DNA of 29,153 nt, from NCBI GenBank assembly GCA_045591175.1, contig JAZNSI010000035.1, forward strand, positions 1 through 29,153. The letters are read 5' to 3'. The notes beneath the pieces were generated by a model. That model did no database searches and was not told where the DNA came from. It worked only from the letters and a program-made list of their open reading frames with translations. This document shows, piece after piece, positions 22,274 through 28,990 of the stretch; within the stretch, counting starts at the first letter, position 1; every line of letters starts with the position of its first letter. Made by a program: the position numbers and the translations under genes. This stretch comes from UBA11524 sp045591175. GTDB taxonomy: Bacteria; Bacillota; Clostridia; Christensenellales; Aristaeellaceae.

Positions 22274-23059
22274 TCAAAGCTTCCAGTTCTTATCCACCTT
22301 TACGTCGTTGCGCTTAAGCACTTCCTGCGCCAGGGCGGCATACGCCGTGGTGCCGGTAGAACGCTTGTCGTAGATGTGGATGGGCTCGCCGTGGGAGGGC
22401 GCTTCGCCCAGACGCACGGTGCGCGGGATGACGGTGGCATACACCTGCTTCTTGAAGTGCCGTTTCACCTCGTCCACCACCTGCAATCCCAGGTTGGTGC
22501 GGCCGTCGAGCATCGTCAGCAGCACGCCTTCGATATCCAGGCGGGGGTTGAAGGTCTTCTTCACCCGCTGGATGGTCTGGATCAGGCTCGCCACGCCCTC
22601 CAGCGCGTAATACTCGCACTGGATGGGGATGATCACGCTGTCGGAGGCCGTCAGGGCATTGACTGTCAGGAGGGACAAGCTCGGCGGACAGTCGATGATG
22701 ATGAAGTCGAAGTCCTTGGCGATGGCGCCCAATGCGGTTTTGAGGCGGAACTCGCGCTTGTCCACATTGACAAGCTGCAGCTCCGCGTCCGCCAGGCGGA
22801 TGTCGCTGCCCGCAATGGAGAGATTCTTGAAGTCGGTCTTTTCGACCAGGTCCTTCATCTGGGCGCGGCCCATCAGCACCTCATACACGCTGACGTCCTC
22901 CACCGCCATGCCGATGCCGGAGGTGGTATTGCCCTGGGGATCCAGGTCGACCAGGAGGACTCGTTGCCCCATGTCCGCCATGAGGGCAGACAGGTTGACC
23001 GCCGTGGTGGTCTTGCCCACGCCGCCCTTCTGATTGATGATGGAGATCGTCTTGGCCAT
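22274..23059 (-). CDS. parA: Chromosome partitioning ATPase ParA (Soj family)
   Basis: ParA/Soj is a deviant Walker ATPase that dimerises on DNA and regulates DnaA and origin segregation. The 261-residue protein has the deviant Walker A KGGVGKTTT at 11-19, with signature Lys11 and Lys16, the VDLDPQGN motif at 38-45 and the Walker B-like DFIIIDCPPSLS. It lacks an N-terminal DNA-binding domain, so it is the chromosomal Soj type. The frame is open upstream, but this ATG follows GAGGAGG by 7 bases. It is the first gene of a seven-gene operon with a clear promoter. Confidence 0.96.
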   Translation of the reverse strand: MAKTISIINQKGGVGKTTTAVNLSALMADMGQRVLLVDLDPQGNTTSGIGMAVEDVSVYEVLMGRAQMKDLVEKTDFKNLSIAGSDIRLADAELQLVNVDKREFRLKTALGAIAKDFDFIIIDCPPSLSLLTVNALTASDSVIIPIQCEYYALEGVASLIQTIQRVKKTFNPRLDIEGVLLTMLDGRTNLGLQVVDEVKRHFKKQVYATVIPRTVRLGEAPSHGEPIHIYDKRSTGTTAYAALAQEVLKRNDVKVDKNWKL

Positions 23060-23143
23060 GGTGAATCCTCCTCGGGGTCTTCGACCCATTTTCTTCCGCT
23101 CAAGCAGAGCAGACTGCTCCATTTAAGCATACTAAATCATCTT

Positions 23144-23172
23144 ATTATACAGCATCCGCAAAAGAATGTAAA
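23144..23172 (-). promoter_or_regulatory. Sigma-A-type promoter of the parA operon
   Basis: On the minus strand TTTACA and TATAAT are 17 bases apart, about 85 bases before the parA ATG. No further strong promoter or terminator is visible until after licD, so it probably drives parA, parB and the glycan genes together. Confidence 0.85.
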
Positions 23173-23185
23173 GGCGAAAGGACAC

Positions 23186-23217
23186 AAAAATGCCGCCCAG
23201 CTTTCCGCTGAGCGGCA
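23186..23217 (-). terminator. Intrinsic terminator after the CotH gene
   Basis: On the minus strand TGCCGCTCAGC, loop GGAAA, GCTGGGCGGCA form an 11-bp stem with one G-T pair, followed by five T residues. It ends the CotH transcript 13 bases past the stop and insulates the parA promoter immediately downstream. Confidence 0.92.
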
Positions 23218-23230
23218 TCATTCACAAGGT

Positions 23231-25228
23231 TTATTCCGGCTTCGCATTGGTCACCTCGAGCTTCTCCAGCACTGCACCGAAGTAGGTTTCCACCTCTGCA
23301 TCGGTCAGCTTCATGGCCTTCTGCAGCAGCTCGGGGATTTTCTTGGGGCGCACGCGGGCATAGTACTTGGTCGCATTGATGTTGGTCTGCCAGTTCTTGA
23401 GCTTCATGTTCTTCCAGCGGTCGATGTGCCGCGGGAGGATCGGCTCCAGCTGGCCGATGACCCTTTCAAAGTGAGCGTCCACGTTCTCCCACACGAAGAC
23501 CGTATCCAGCAGCTCCGCGATGCGCCGCAGGAACTTGTCCCGATACTCCGGCACGGCGAGCAGCGCATTCAGCGGCTCGTGGCGGAAGCCCTGGATCTTC
23601 CCGCTGACCGGCTTGATGTAGTACTCCAGCGGTGTCTTTTCCAAACCGCGCCAGCAGGCCTCCACGTCGAAGAGGATGTACCGCCACTTGCCGCCCGGCA
23701 CGCGATAAACGCGCACGTTGGTGAAGTCCACATTGCCCAGGATGATCTGATAGGCCGCGTGGGTGAACATGTTGTCGATATCCAGCCTTTCCTCGACGTA
23801 AGCAAGGTTCTCGGGGATGTTCAGGTCGTTCTTCTTGCAGAATTCGGCCAGCTCCAGCCAGTCTTCGTTGTCGCCGTGCTGGGTGAAGCGGTCAGTGCCG
23901 GTGCGGGCCAGGATGTCGATCTGGTCGATCTCAGCCTCGTCGGTCACGCCCTCGTAGGCTGCCACAAAGTACTTGTTGATCTTCTCCCGCAGATTGTAAT
24001 GGCCCCAGTATTCACCGTTGATGTACACCTGGATGACCACATGATCCTGATAGAGGATCCCCTTCCCCTCCGCCAGGGAGGAGGCGACCACATCGCGCAG
24101 GCGGGTGGCGGAAAAATCGCTGTTCGCGCCGCGCAGCAGCAGGGACTGGTACTCGGTGTAATCCCGCGTCGGGAAGGGATTGAAGGCGAAGGTCGCATTG
24201 CCGTAGGCCTTGCGAGCATAGAGGGCGATGGACTTCTGGGCATTCTGCCGTGCGCTGTGACCGGAGGCGGTAAAGGTTCCCATCTGGTTGATCTCGCACA
24301 CGCCCTGGGCATTGAAGTATTCGATGTTGACCGGGTATTCCCATTCCTTGTCGTAATTGGGGATATCGCCGGTACCGCGCACCAGCGCACCGGTTTTCTT
24401 GTTGAACAGGTACTGATCGTCGGTCGTCAGGCAAACAATGGGGGTGAGCAGCTCGCTCTCCACGATATAGGTCGCGCTGACAGTGACGCTGGGCACCTCG
24501 TTCTCCCGGAAGGCGCGGATGCGCAGCGCAGTGGTCTTGCTGATTTCGAGGCCCTCTGCCGGGAAAGCCGCGGACTTGGCGCTTGGGGTTTCGCCGTCGG
24601 TGGTGTAGCGGAGGACTGCACCGTCGGGGCACTTTGCCTGCACCGTCACGCCGTCCGGGTAGAAGCCGCCGACCGTCAGGATCGCCGGATCCTCCGTGCA
24701 GGCGGGATAGACGGCCGCGTCGTTTTTCTTCGCACGAGTGGCGTTGACCAGGTAGCCGTAGTCCGCCTCGGTGGGTTCGCCGGAGAAGCCCGCAGGCAAT
24801 CCCCAGCTGACATTGCCGTACTGCTGAGGGTATTCCAGCGTCTGGATGCGCACGCCGTCGGCGCTGGACAGGTAGAGCGTTTCGCCCTCCGCCTTCAGGG
24901 AGAAGGTCGCGGAATAGGGCGACTTCGTGCCGGGCTCCACGTCGTCCTCACCCGTGCACCAAACGGTCAGGTAACCGCCGGCCTTGAGCTTCGTCCCCTT
25001 GGGGAAAACGAACTTCGCCAGGTTCTTCTTGCCGTCGGAGAGCATCCAGCCGCTCAGGTCAACCGTTTTTTTGCCCCGGTTGTGGATCTCGATCCAGTCA
25101 TAGCTGTGCTCGTTTTCATACATGCCGTTGGAGGCCATCACCTCATTGATGACCACATCACCGTCCTCCGCCAAAGCAGGCAGGGCGATGATCAACAGCA
25201 ACGCCAGCAGCACAATCAGCCTCTTCAT
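23231..25228 (-). CDS. Secreted CotH-kinase-domain protein with lamin-tail domain
   Basis: The 665-residue protein has a signal peptide (MKRLIVLLALLLIIALPALA, cleavage before Glu21). A lamin-tail domain follows at about 24-135 (VINEVMASNGM, DWIEIHNRGKKTVDLSGWML). Next is a chitobiase C-terminal-like beta domain near 195-265 (LRYTTDGETPSAKS), then the CotH kinase domain at about 285-610 (LLLRGANSDFSATRLRD, YWGHYNLREKIN, YILFDVEACW). CotH of Bacillus is a protein kinase of spore coat proteins; secreted multidomain relatives in Clostridia are of unknown target. It stands alone between its own promoter and terminator. The domains are well supported; the function is open. Confidence 0.88.
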   Translation of the reverse strand: MKRLIVLLALLLIIALPALAEDGDVVINEVMASNGMYENEHSYDWIEIHNRGKKTVDLSGWMLSDGKKNLAKFVFPKGTKLKAGGYLTVWCTGEDDVEPGTKSPYSATFSLKAEGETLYLSSADGVRIQTLEYPQQYGNVSWGLPAGFSGEPTEADYGYLVNATRAKKNDAAVYPACTEDPAILTVGGFYPDGVTVQAKCPDGAVLRYTTDGETPSAKSAAFPAEGLEISKTTALRIRAFRENEVPSVTVSATYIVESELLTPIVCLTTDDQYLFNKKTGALVRGTGDIPNYDKEWEYPVNIEYFNAQGVCEINQMGTFTASGHSARQNAQKSIALYARKAYGNATFAFNPFPTRDYTEYQSLLLRGANSDFSATRLRDVVASSLAEGKGILYQDHVVIQVYINGEYWGHYNLREKINKYFVAAYEGVTDEAEIDQIDILARTGTDRFTQHGDNEDWLELAEFCKKNDLNIPENLAYVEERLDIDNMFTHAAYQIILGNVDFTNVRVYRVPGGKWRYILFDVEACWRGLEKTPLEYYIKPVSGKIQGFRHEPLNALLAVPEYRDKFLRRIAELLDTVFVWENVDAHFERVIGQLEPILPRHIDRWKNMKLKNWQTNINATKYYARVRPKKIPELLQKAMKLTDAEVETYFGAVLEKLEVTNAKPE

Positions 25229-25277
25229 GATGATTCTCCCTTTTCAAAGCGTGGGGGACGCATATCCATCCATTTTG

Positions 25278-25306
25278 ATTGTACCACAACGTCGGGGCGA
25301 TGGCAA
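25278..25306 (-). promoter_or_regulatory. Sigma-A-type promoter of the CotH gene
   Basis: On the minus strand TTGCCA and TACAAT are 17 bases apart, each matching 5 of 6 consensus positions. It begins directly after the T-run of the previous gene's terminator and leaves a leader of about 45 bases. Confidence 0.75.
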
Positions 25307-25307
25307 C

Positions 25308-25338
25308 AAAAAAGGCGCATCCCCGCAGGAATGCGCCT
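25308..25338 (-). terminator. Intrinsic terminator after the 215-residue secreted protein gene
   Basis: On the minus strand AGGCGCATTCC, loop TGCG, GGGATGCGCCT form an 11-bp stem with one T-G pair, followed by six T residues in all. It is immediately upstream of the CotH promoter. Confidence 0.92.
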
Positions 25339-25361
25339 CTGTTTCGCAAGGGATGTAAAAA

Positions 25362-26009
25362 TCAATCCCAGAGAGATTTGATATTCGCTTCGCGCTTGTA
25401 GGTGATCGCCTCATAGGCCTTACCATCCATAACACGATCCATCAGGTCATTATCAAGAACAGCATCATACTTCATGTAGGCTTCGTAAACCGCACCGAAG
25501 AGAGCCTTCGCCTCCGCGCCCAGCTGGTAATCCGTTTTTCCAGCATGCGTAGTATCTGTGCTGCAACGAATTGTGACCGTTTCGGAAGTCGCGATGTCCT
25601 TGCACATTGACATTGCCTCCATGGGCAAAATGTAGCAGCAATACTGCACGCCATCAATGGTTATCGACCTCATGGAGTCGTTTTTCGCATCGATCTTGTA
25701 TGTATACTGCTCGGTGACGATCATAATATGTGCAGACCAGGTCGTATACAGGTTATTTCCCTTCAGCACCACTATGGTCGTCAGCACATCACCCGTTCTT
25801 GCAAACACGGGAAGAAGCACACAACCATCCGTCGCGTATGCCGTGAATGCTGACGTCTTGGGTTTGACCTCGCAATCATTGCTCACCGGATCAAGCTTTG
25901 CATTGACATGCTCAAAACCGCCGAACAGATCCGTAAAGCTGTCCGCAGATGCAACTGTGCAGGACAACAGCATCAGCAACGCAAACAGTACACAAAACAT
26001 TTTCTTCAT
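25362..26009 (-). CDS. Hypothetical secreted protein
   Basis: I do not recognise the family. The start chosen is the ATG of MKKMFCVLFALL, because GGAGG lies 8 bases ahead; a GTG five codons upstream would swallow that site. The 215-residue product has a signal peptide with probable cleavage after CTVASA. Cys17 in LLSC is a possible but imperfect lipobox. The mature part has several cysteines (CEVK, GCVLL, YCCYILP, SMCKD, IRCST) that could form disulphides. It has its own strong promoter, an operator-like palindrome in the leader, and its own terminator, so it is a regulated single gene. Confidence 0.8.
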   Translation of the reverse strand: MKKMFCVLFALLMLLSCTVASADSFTDLFGGFEHVNAKLDPVSNDCEVKPKTSAFTAYATDGCVLLPVFARTGDVLTTIVVLKGNNLYTTWSAHIMIVTEQYTYKIDAKNDSMRSITIDGVQYCCYILPMEAMSMCKDIATSETVTIRCSTDTTHAGKTDYQLGAEAKALFGAVYEAYMKYDAVLDNDLMDRVMDGKAYEAITYKREANIKSLWD

Positions 26010-26025
26010 AGAATACGCCTCCACT

Positions 26026-26043
26026 TAACTACTTTTGTAGTTA
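26026..26043. promoter_or_regulatory. Perfect palindrome in the leader of the secreted-protein gene
   Basis: TAACTAC, spacer TTTT, GTAGTTA form a perfect 7-bp inverted repeat lying about 15-30 bases downstream of the -10 box and 10 bases upstream of the ribosome binding site. A dyad here fits a repressor operator. It could also be an RNA stem near the ribosome binding site. No regulator gene is adjacent. Confidence 0.55.
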
Positions 26044-26056
26044 TTTCGTTGTTTTG

Positions 26057-26086
26057 ATTATACTCCATATTGTAACCCACTGTCAA
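26057..26086 (-). promoter_or_regulatory. Strong sigma-A-type promoter of the 215-residue secreted protein gene
   Basis: On the minus strand a perfect TTGACA and a perfect TATAAT are separated by 18 bases. It is the closest match to consensus in the window, despite driving a single gene of unknown function. Confidence 0.85.
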
Positions 26087-26144
26087 TGTAATATTCTCCT
26101 CCTTGACAAGATGTAAAGATGATCGCACATAAAATCCACAGCGC

Positions 26145-26174
26145 AAAAAAGAACCGTAGCAACCTACGGTTCTT
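26145..26174 (-). terminator. Intrinsic terminator after the DUF1508 gene
   Basis: On the minus strand AAGAACCGTAG, loop GTTG, CTACGGTTCTT form a perfect 11-bp stem whose 3' end runs into a T-tract. It lies 7 bases past the stop codon. Confidence 0.93.
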
Positions 26175-26181
26175 CTGCTTT

Positions 26182-26550
26182 TTACTCTTCCACGATGGGA
26201 GCGTCCACGGCGTTCTTCTTCACAGAAGCAATGCCGTTCTCGCAGCTATTCTTGGCAACATAGCCCTCGGACACAGCGATGACCTGGCCATTGGTGGCCT
26301 TCAGGCGGAAGCGGAACTCGCCAGCCTTGTCAACATACATCTCGAACTTGGGGCACTTGGCCTTCTCCCAGCCCTCGACGGTCTGGTCTTCCACGTTCGC
26401 CACGGGAGCATTCTTGGCCACGGACTTCACGCCGTTCAGGCAGGAAACCTTGGTCTTGTACACCTCGGAGGTAGCGATGATCTCGCCATTGGAGGCCTTC
26501 AGGTCAAACTTGATGCCGGAAGGCACCTCACGCACGACAAACTTGCCCAT
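26182..26550 (-). CDS. DUF1508 (YegP-like) tandem-repeat protein
   Basis: The 122-residue protein contains two DUF1508 units, GIKFDLKASNGEIIATSEVY at about residues 12-31 and EFRFRLKATNGQVIAVSEGY near 78-97. Each is followed by a C(L/E)NGxxSVxKNA helix. The family is small, probably homodimeric and found across bacteria and archaea; its function is not known, and the YegP name is only a family label. The ATG chosen (MGKFVVREVPSG) follows AAAGGA by 10 bases; the longer upstream frame is rejected because it runs through the promoter. It is monocistronic, with a repeat-flanked promoter that suggests regulation. Confidence 0.9.
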   Translation of the reverse strand: MGKFVVREVPSGIKFDLKASNGEIIATSEVYKTKVSCLNGVKSVAKNAPVANVEDQTVEGWEKAKCPKFEMYVDKAGEFRFRLKATNGQVIAVSEGYVAKNSCENGIASVKKNAVDAPIVEE

Positions 26551-26610
26551 TGATGCAACATCCTTTCTTATGCCGGGGGACACACGACCCGCCCGGTTTT
26601 CTTTGGATAC

Positions 26611-26639
26611 ATTGTAACACGAATGGTGTAGATTGTCAA
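26611..26639 (-). promoter_or_regulatory. Sigma-A-type promoter of the DUF1508 gene
   Basis: On the minus strand a perfect TTGACA and TACAAT are separated by 17 bases. The -35 box sits between two direct repeats (listed separately). The leader is about 55 bases. Confidence 0.85.
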
Positions 26640-26649
26640 ATGGTGTAGA
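26622..26649 (-). promoter_or_regulatory. Direct-repeat operator candidate over the DUF1508 promoter
   Basis: TCTACACCATT occurs twice on the minus strand (26639-26649 and 26622-26632) with a 17-base period. The -35 hexamer lies almost exactly between the copies and overlaps the upstream one by a base. Exact 11-base repeats flanking a -35 box are typical of activator or repressor sites. The binding protein is unknown. Confidence 0.55.
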
Positions 26650-26655
26650 AAATCC

Positions 26656-26667
26656 GTCCACGTGGAC
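26656..26667. promoter_or_regulatory. 12-bp perfect palindrome between divergent genes
   Basis: GTCCACGTGGAC is its own reverse complement. It lies between the minus-strand DUF1508 promoter and the plus-strand glycosyltransferase promoter, 7 bases from the direct repeats. It may be a regulator site serving one or both genes. It shares only the CACGTG core with parS. Confidence 0.45.
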
Positions 26668-26719
26668 ATTCATCGCATAGCAGTCTCATTGTCCGCCTTG
26701 CTCTTGCACTTCTTGCTTA

Positions 26720-26748
26720 TTGCAATTACTGCTAAAATATGCTATCCT
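26720..26748 (+). promoter_or_regulatory. Weak candidate promoter of the glycosyltransferase gene
   Basis: TTGCAA and TATCCT are separated by 17 bases, each matching 4 of 6 consensus positions, ending 30 bases before the start codon. It is the best candidate seen in the gap but is far from consensus. Confidence 0.35.
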
Positions 26749-26778
26749 AATCATATCAATCAGCCAGGAGGCTTCGTT

Positions 26779-27729
26779 ATGGATCGTTCGCGTTCTACAA
26801 TGCATCCCGCTCCCCAACCGATTGCGCCACGGGGATTTGTGACTATTGCCACAGGGGCACCCAAGTATTATGAAATGGCCCAACGGCTGCTTCATTCCTA
26901 TCGCTTGAATGGCAACTGTTCCCTTCCCTTTGCACTGATCTGCGACAAAGATTGCGACATTGCTCGGGAATTTGACCATGTTGTCGTTCTGCCCGATCCT
27001 CATTATTCTTTTCTGGATAAGCTCTCCCTTTGCGACAGCACGCCGTATCAGGAAACCATCTTCATTGATGCGGATTCCCTGATCCTGAAGGATATGAATC
27101 CACTTTGGGATGATTACGCTGATGAAGAAGACTTTTCCTGCTATGGTTGTAAGCTTCCCCTCGAATCCCGTGATGGCTGGTTCTATTATGAAGGCATGGG
27201 AAAACTTCAGCCTCTGCTGAAATACAATGTTTCTCTCCATGGCGGCATGTACTACCTGCGGAAGACGCCGCGTTGTCAAGCCATCTTTCACAGGGCAATC
27301 GAACTTGTTGATGAATATCAGGACTACTCCTTCTATTATTTCAGCAAGCCTGCGGACGAGCCTGTGTTGGCATTGTCCATGGCCCTGAACGACGGCCAGC
27401 CCTGCTCCAAGCCAAGCCGCGTCGTTTTCTACAACACTCACAAAGAGAAAATCCGCACTTCCGTTTCCGGAACGCTCCACTTGCATGGAAAGATCTGTGA
27501 TCCACACATTCTGCACTTTGGCGCACGGAATATTCCTCGTTTCCTCTACCAGTACCAATCGGCCCTGATCGAAAAGAAGCTGCAGAATTCCGCTTTCCAG
27601 CCAAACATCCTTGTCTACCTGACCATTTGGCTGAAATGCCTTCCTATCGAGTTCAAATACCGCAGCAAAAAACTCCTTAAGAGAATTCTGCCATCCAAGG
27701 TAATCAGTTTTTTGAAAAAGGCCTTTTGA
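26779..27729 (+). CDS. Putative glycosyltransferase, GT-A fold (GT8-like)
   Basis: The 316-residue protein has an N-terminal nucleotide-sugar-binding pattern (RGFVTIATGAPKYYEMAQRL) and a DxD-type metal motif in IFIDADSLIL at residues 94-103 (DAD 97-99). HGGMYYLRKTPRC and LHLHGKICDPHILHF further on match retaining GT8-like enzymes. A basic C-terminus (KYRSKKLLKRILPSK) may contact the membrane. The ATG follows AGGAGG by 7 bases; an upstream GTG frame lacks a site. It is the only complete plus-strand gene, with clearly lower GC and more A/T-ending codons than its neighbours, suggesting recent acquisition. The fold is likely; the sugar and acceptor are unknown. Confidence 0.75.
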   Translation: MDRSRSTMHPAPQPIAPRGFVTIATGAPKYYEMAQRLLHSYRLNGNCSLPFALICDKDCDIAREFDHVVVLPDPHYSFLDKLSLCDSTPYQETIFIDADSLILKDMNPLWDDYADEEDFSCYGCKLPLESRDGWFYYEGMGKLQPLLKYNVSLHGGMYYLRKTPRCQAIFHRAIELVDEYQDYSFYYFSKPADEPVLALSMALNDGQPCSKPSRVVFYNTHKEKIRTSVSGTLHLHGKICDPHILHFGARNIPRFLYQYQSALIEKKLQNSAFQPNILVYLTIWLKCLPIEFKYRSKKLLKRILPSKVISFLKKAF

Positions 27730-27760
27730 TTTCTGCCTTTTCAGTCCCTATCCATTGTCC

Positions 27761-27809
27761 ATAACAACCGGAGCATGCATTTGTCGCTGCTCCGGTTGTT
27801 ATTTATTTT
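27761..27809 (+). terminator. Strong intrinsic terminator after the glycosyltransferase gene
   Basis: ATAACAACCGGAGCA and TGCTCCGGTTGTTAT pair in a perfect 15-bp stem around a 12-base loop, followed by TTATTTT. It may also stop convergent transcription from spo0A, though the minus-strand T-run is poor. Confidence 0.9.
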
Positions 27810-27870
27810 CATCACAGCAGCAATTCCAATATGTAGTCCCTGGAAAGGCAGTAGATCACCGCAAACGAAA

Positions 27871-27953
27871 AGTGACCAACCCCTTTTGTTGACATTTGCT
27901 CCCTGTATCCTCTTGATACAATGAAGCATCAGTCAATGCTGGAGGTGGTCACT
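27871..27953 (+). other. Inverted-repeat-bounded fragment, possible decayed element or lost gene start
   Basis: AGTGACCA and TGGTCACT bound 83 bases. Inside are TTGACA, a GTATC/GATAC stem and an AGCAT/ATGCT stem. Near the right end GGAGGTGGTCACT is followed by ATA, where a start codon would be spaced correctly from GGAGG. No reading frame of note follows on the plus strand. This looks like the 5' region of a lost gene, perhaps a transposase, or a small structured RNA. It lies downstream of the spo0A stop. Confidence 0.3.
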
Positions 27954-27986
27954 ATAGAATCCTCCTAACTCGGACGTATCCCTGCC

Positions 27987-28766
27987 TTACGCCGTCCTCT
28001 GCTCCAGGGCGAGCTTGTCGGCAATCATGGCGATAAACTCGCCATTTGTAGGCTTGTCCTCCTTGGTGGCCACGCGGCAGCCGAATGCCTTGTTGAGCGT
28101 GTCGATCCGTCCCCGGCTCCAGGCAACCTCGATGGCATGGCGGATCGCACGCTCCACCTTGCTCGCGCTGGTGTTGAATCGCTTGCCGATGCCGGGGTAC
28201 AGCTCCTTGGTGATGCGGTTGATCACATCCGGGTTCTCGATCACCATCTTCACCGCCTCGCGGAGGAAGGCGTAGCCCTTGATGTGGGCCGGGATACCGA
28301 TGGTCAGGAAAAGGCTGGCCAGCTTTTCGTCGATGGTGGGAGCGCGGCCCGGAAGGCTGACGCGGTTGGCAGGCGCGGGCACATCGGAGGCCTGTCCGCA
28401 GACCTCGCGGATGCGCTGCGTCAGCGTGTTCATGTCGACGGGCTTGATCATATAGAACCGGGCGCCCAGTTCCACCGCGCGCATGATGAAATCGTCCCGG
28501 CCAAGGGCGCTGACCACGATCACCTGCGGCGGATTCTGCAGCTGCTGGCGGTTCATTTCCTCCAAGAAGGAATACCCGTCCATCTGGGGCATAATAATAT
28601 CCAGAATGATCACATCCACCGGTGTGCGGGCAAGGGCTTCAAGGGCCTCCAGCCCCGTGGCACATTCCGCCATGATGCGCATGTTTTCCTGTCTTTGGAG
28701 ATGCTCCCGCATCGTGCGGCGAAGTTCTGCGTTGTCGTCTACCAGCATGATCCGCATATCGTTCAT
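27987..28766 (-). CDS. spo0A: Sporulation master regulator Spo0A
   Basis: Spo0A is the phosphorelay response regulator that commits Firmicutes to sporulation. The 259-residue protein has a receiver domain with acidic Asp10 and Asp11, phospho-acceptor Asp56 (ILDIIMP), Ser86 and Lys108 (MIKPVD). The C-terminal effector domain carries the near-invariant recognition helix SKVERAIRHAIEVAWSRG at 202-219 and the ending KPTNGEFIAMIADKL. All expected functional residues are present. GAGGAG lies 10 bases before the ATG. spoIVB, which usually lies upstream, is absent; an IS occupies that side. The upstream region carries Spo0A-box matches, suggesting autoregulation. Confidence 0.98.
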   Translation of the reverse strand: MNDMRIMLVDDNAELRRTMREHLQRQENMRIMAECATGLEALEALARTPVDVIILDIIMPQMDGYSFLEEMNRQQLQNPPQVIVVSALGRDDFIMRAVELGARFYMIKPVDMNTLTQRIREVCGQASDVPAPANRVSLPGRAPTIDEKLASLFLTIGIPAHIKGYAFLREAVKMVIENPDVINRITKELYPGIGKRFNTSASKVERAIRHAIEVAWSRGRIDTLNKAFGCRVATKEDKPTNGEFIAMIADKLALEQRTA

Positions 28767-28834
28767 CGGTCAAATACTCCTCTCTGTCATGAAGCCTCGG
28801 CCTTCCCCGACAGGAAAGTCAAGGCGGATTTACC

Positions 28835-28860
28835 ATTCGAGGGCATTATAGCACTTTCCC
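28835..28860 (-). promoter_or_regulatory. Candidate overlapping sigma-A/sigma-H promoter region of spo0A
   Basis: A perfect TATAAT (28845-28850) lies about 80 bases before the ATG but has no good -35 box at 17 bases. Over the same bases, GGGAAAG (28854-28860) and GAATGG (GAAT at 28835-28838) are arranged roughly as the sigma-H elements AGGAnnT and GAAT, about 15 bases apart. In Bacillus spo0A has both vegetative and sigma-H promoters. The assignment here is by eye and tentative. Confidence 0.45.
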
Positions 28861-28919
28861 GGCGCTTTGTGGGGAATGCGATGAAACCTCCCATATAACG
28901 ACATCATGTGCCACCTGTG

Positions 28920-28935
28920 TGTCGGAATTTCGACG
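28920..28935. promoter_or_regulatory. Pair of facing Spo0A-box-like sites
   Basis: TGTCGGA on the plus strand (28920-28926) and CGTCGAA on the minus strand (28929-28935) each match the 7-base Spo0A box TGTCGAA at 6 positions. Together they form an imperfect palindrome about 75 bases upstream of the spo0A -10 box. Confidence 0.45.
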
Positions 28936-28979
28936 ATTGCCGCGCCAGATTTGCCTTTGCGGACAGAACCCGGCATCCA

Positions 28980-28988
28980 TTTGTCGAA
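28980..28988 (+). promoter_or_regulatory. Perfect Spo0A box upstream of spo0A
   Basis: TTTGTCGAA contains the full 7-base Spo0A-box core TGTCGAA with the favoured preceding T residues. It lies upstream of spo0A, close to the IS end, and could take part in autoregulation with the two weaker sites nearby. Confidence 0.6.
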
Positions 28989-28990
28989 TG

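Noticed and set aside
22376..25381. A plus-strand open frame of about 1000 codons
   Set aside because: It lies opposite parA and the CotH gene and spans their terminator and promoters. Long antisense frames arise from GC-rich codon bias, and its translation shows no family features.
26654..26669. A parS site for the ParB encoded nearby
   Set aside because: Only 8 of 16 positions, essentially the CACGTG core, match the conserved TGTTTCACGTGAAACA site. No better match was seen elsewhere in the window.
26662..26778. A longer glycosyltransferase beginning at a GTG, with a hydrophobic N-terminus
   Set aside because: No ribosome binding site precedes the GTG, it lies inside the 12-base palindrome, and the extension would run through the candidate promoter. 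The ATG at 26779 has AGGAGG at ideal spacing.
27889..27922. A plus-strand promoter from TTGACA and TACAAT in the relic near spo0A
   Set aside because: The spacing is about 22 bases, too long for sigma-A, and no gene follows.
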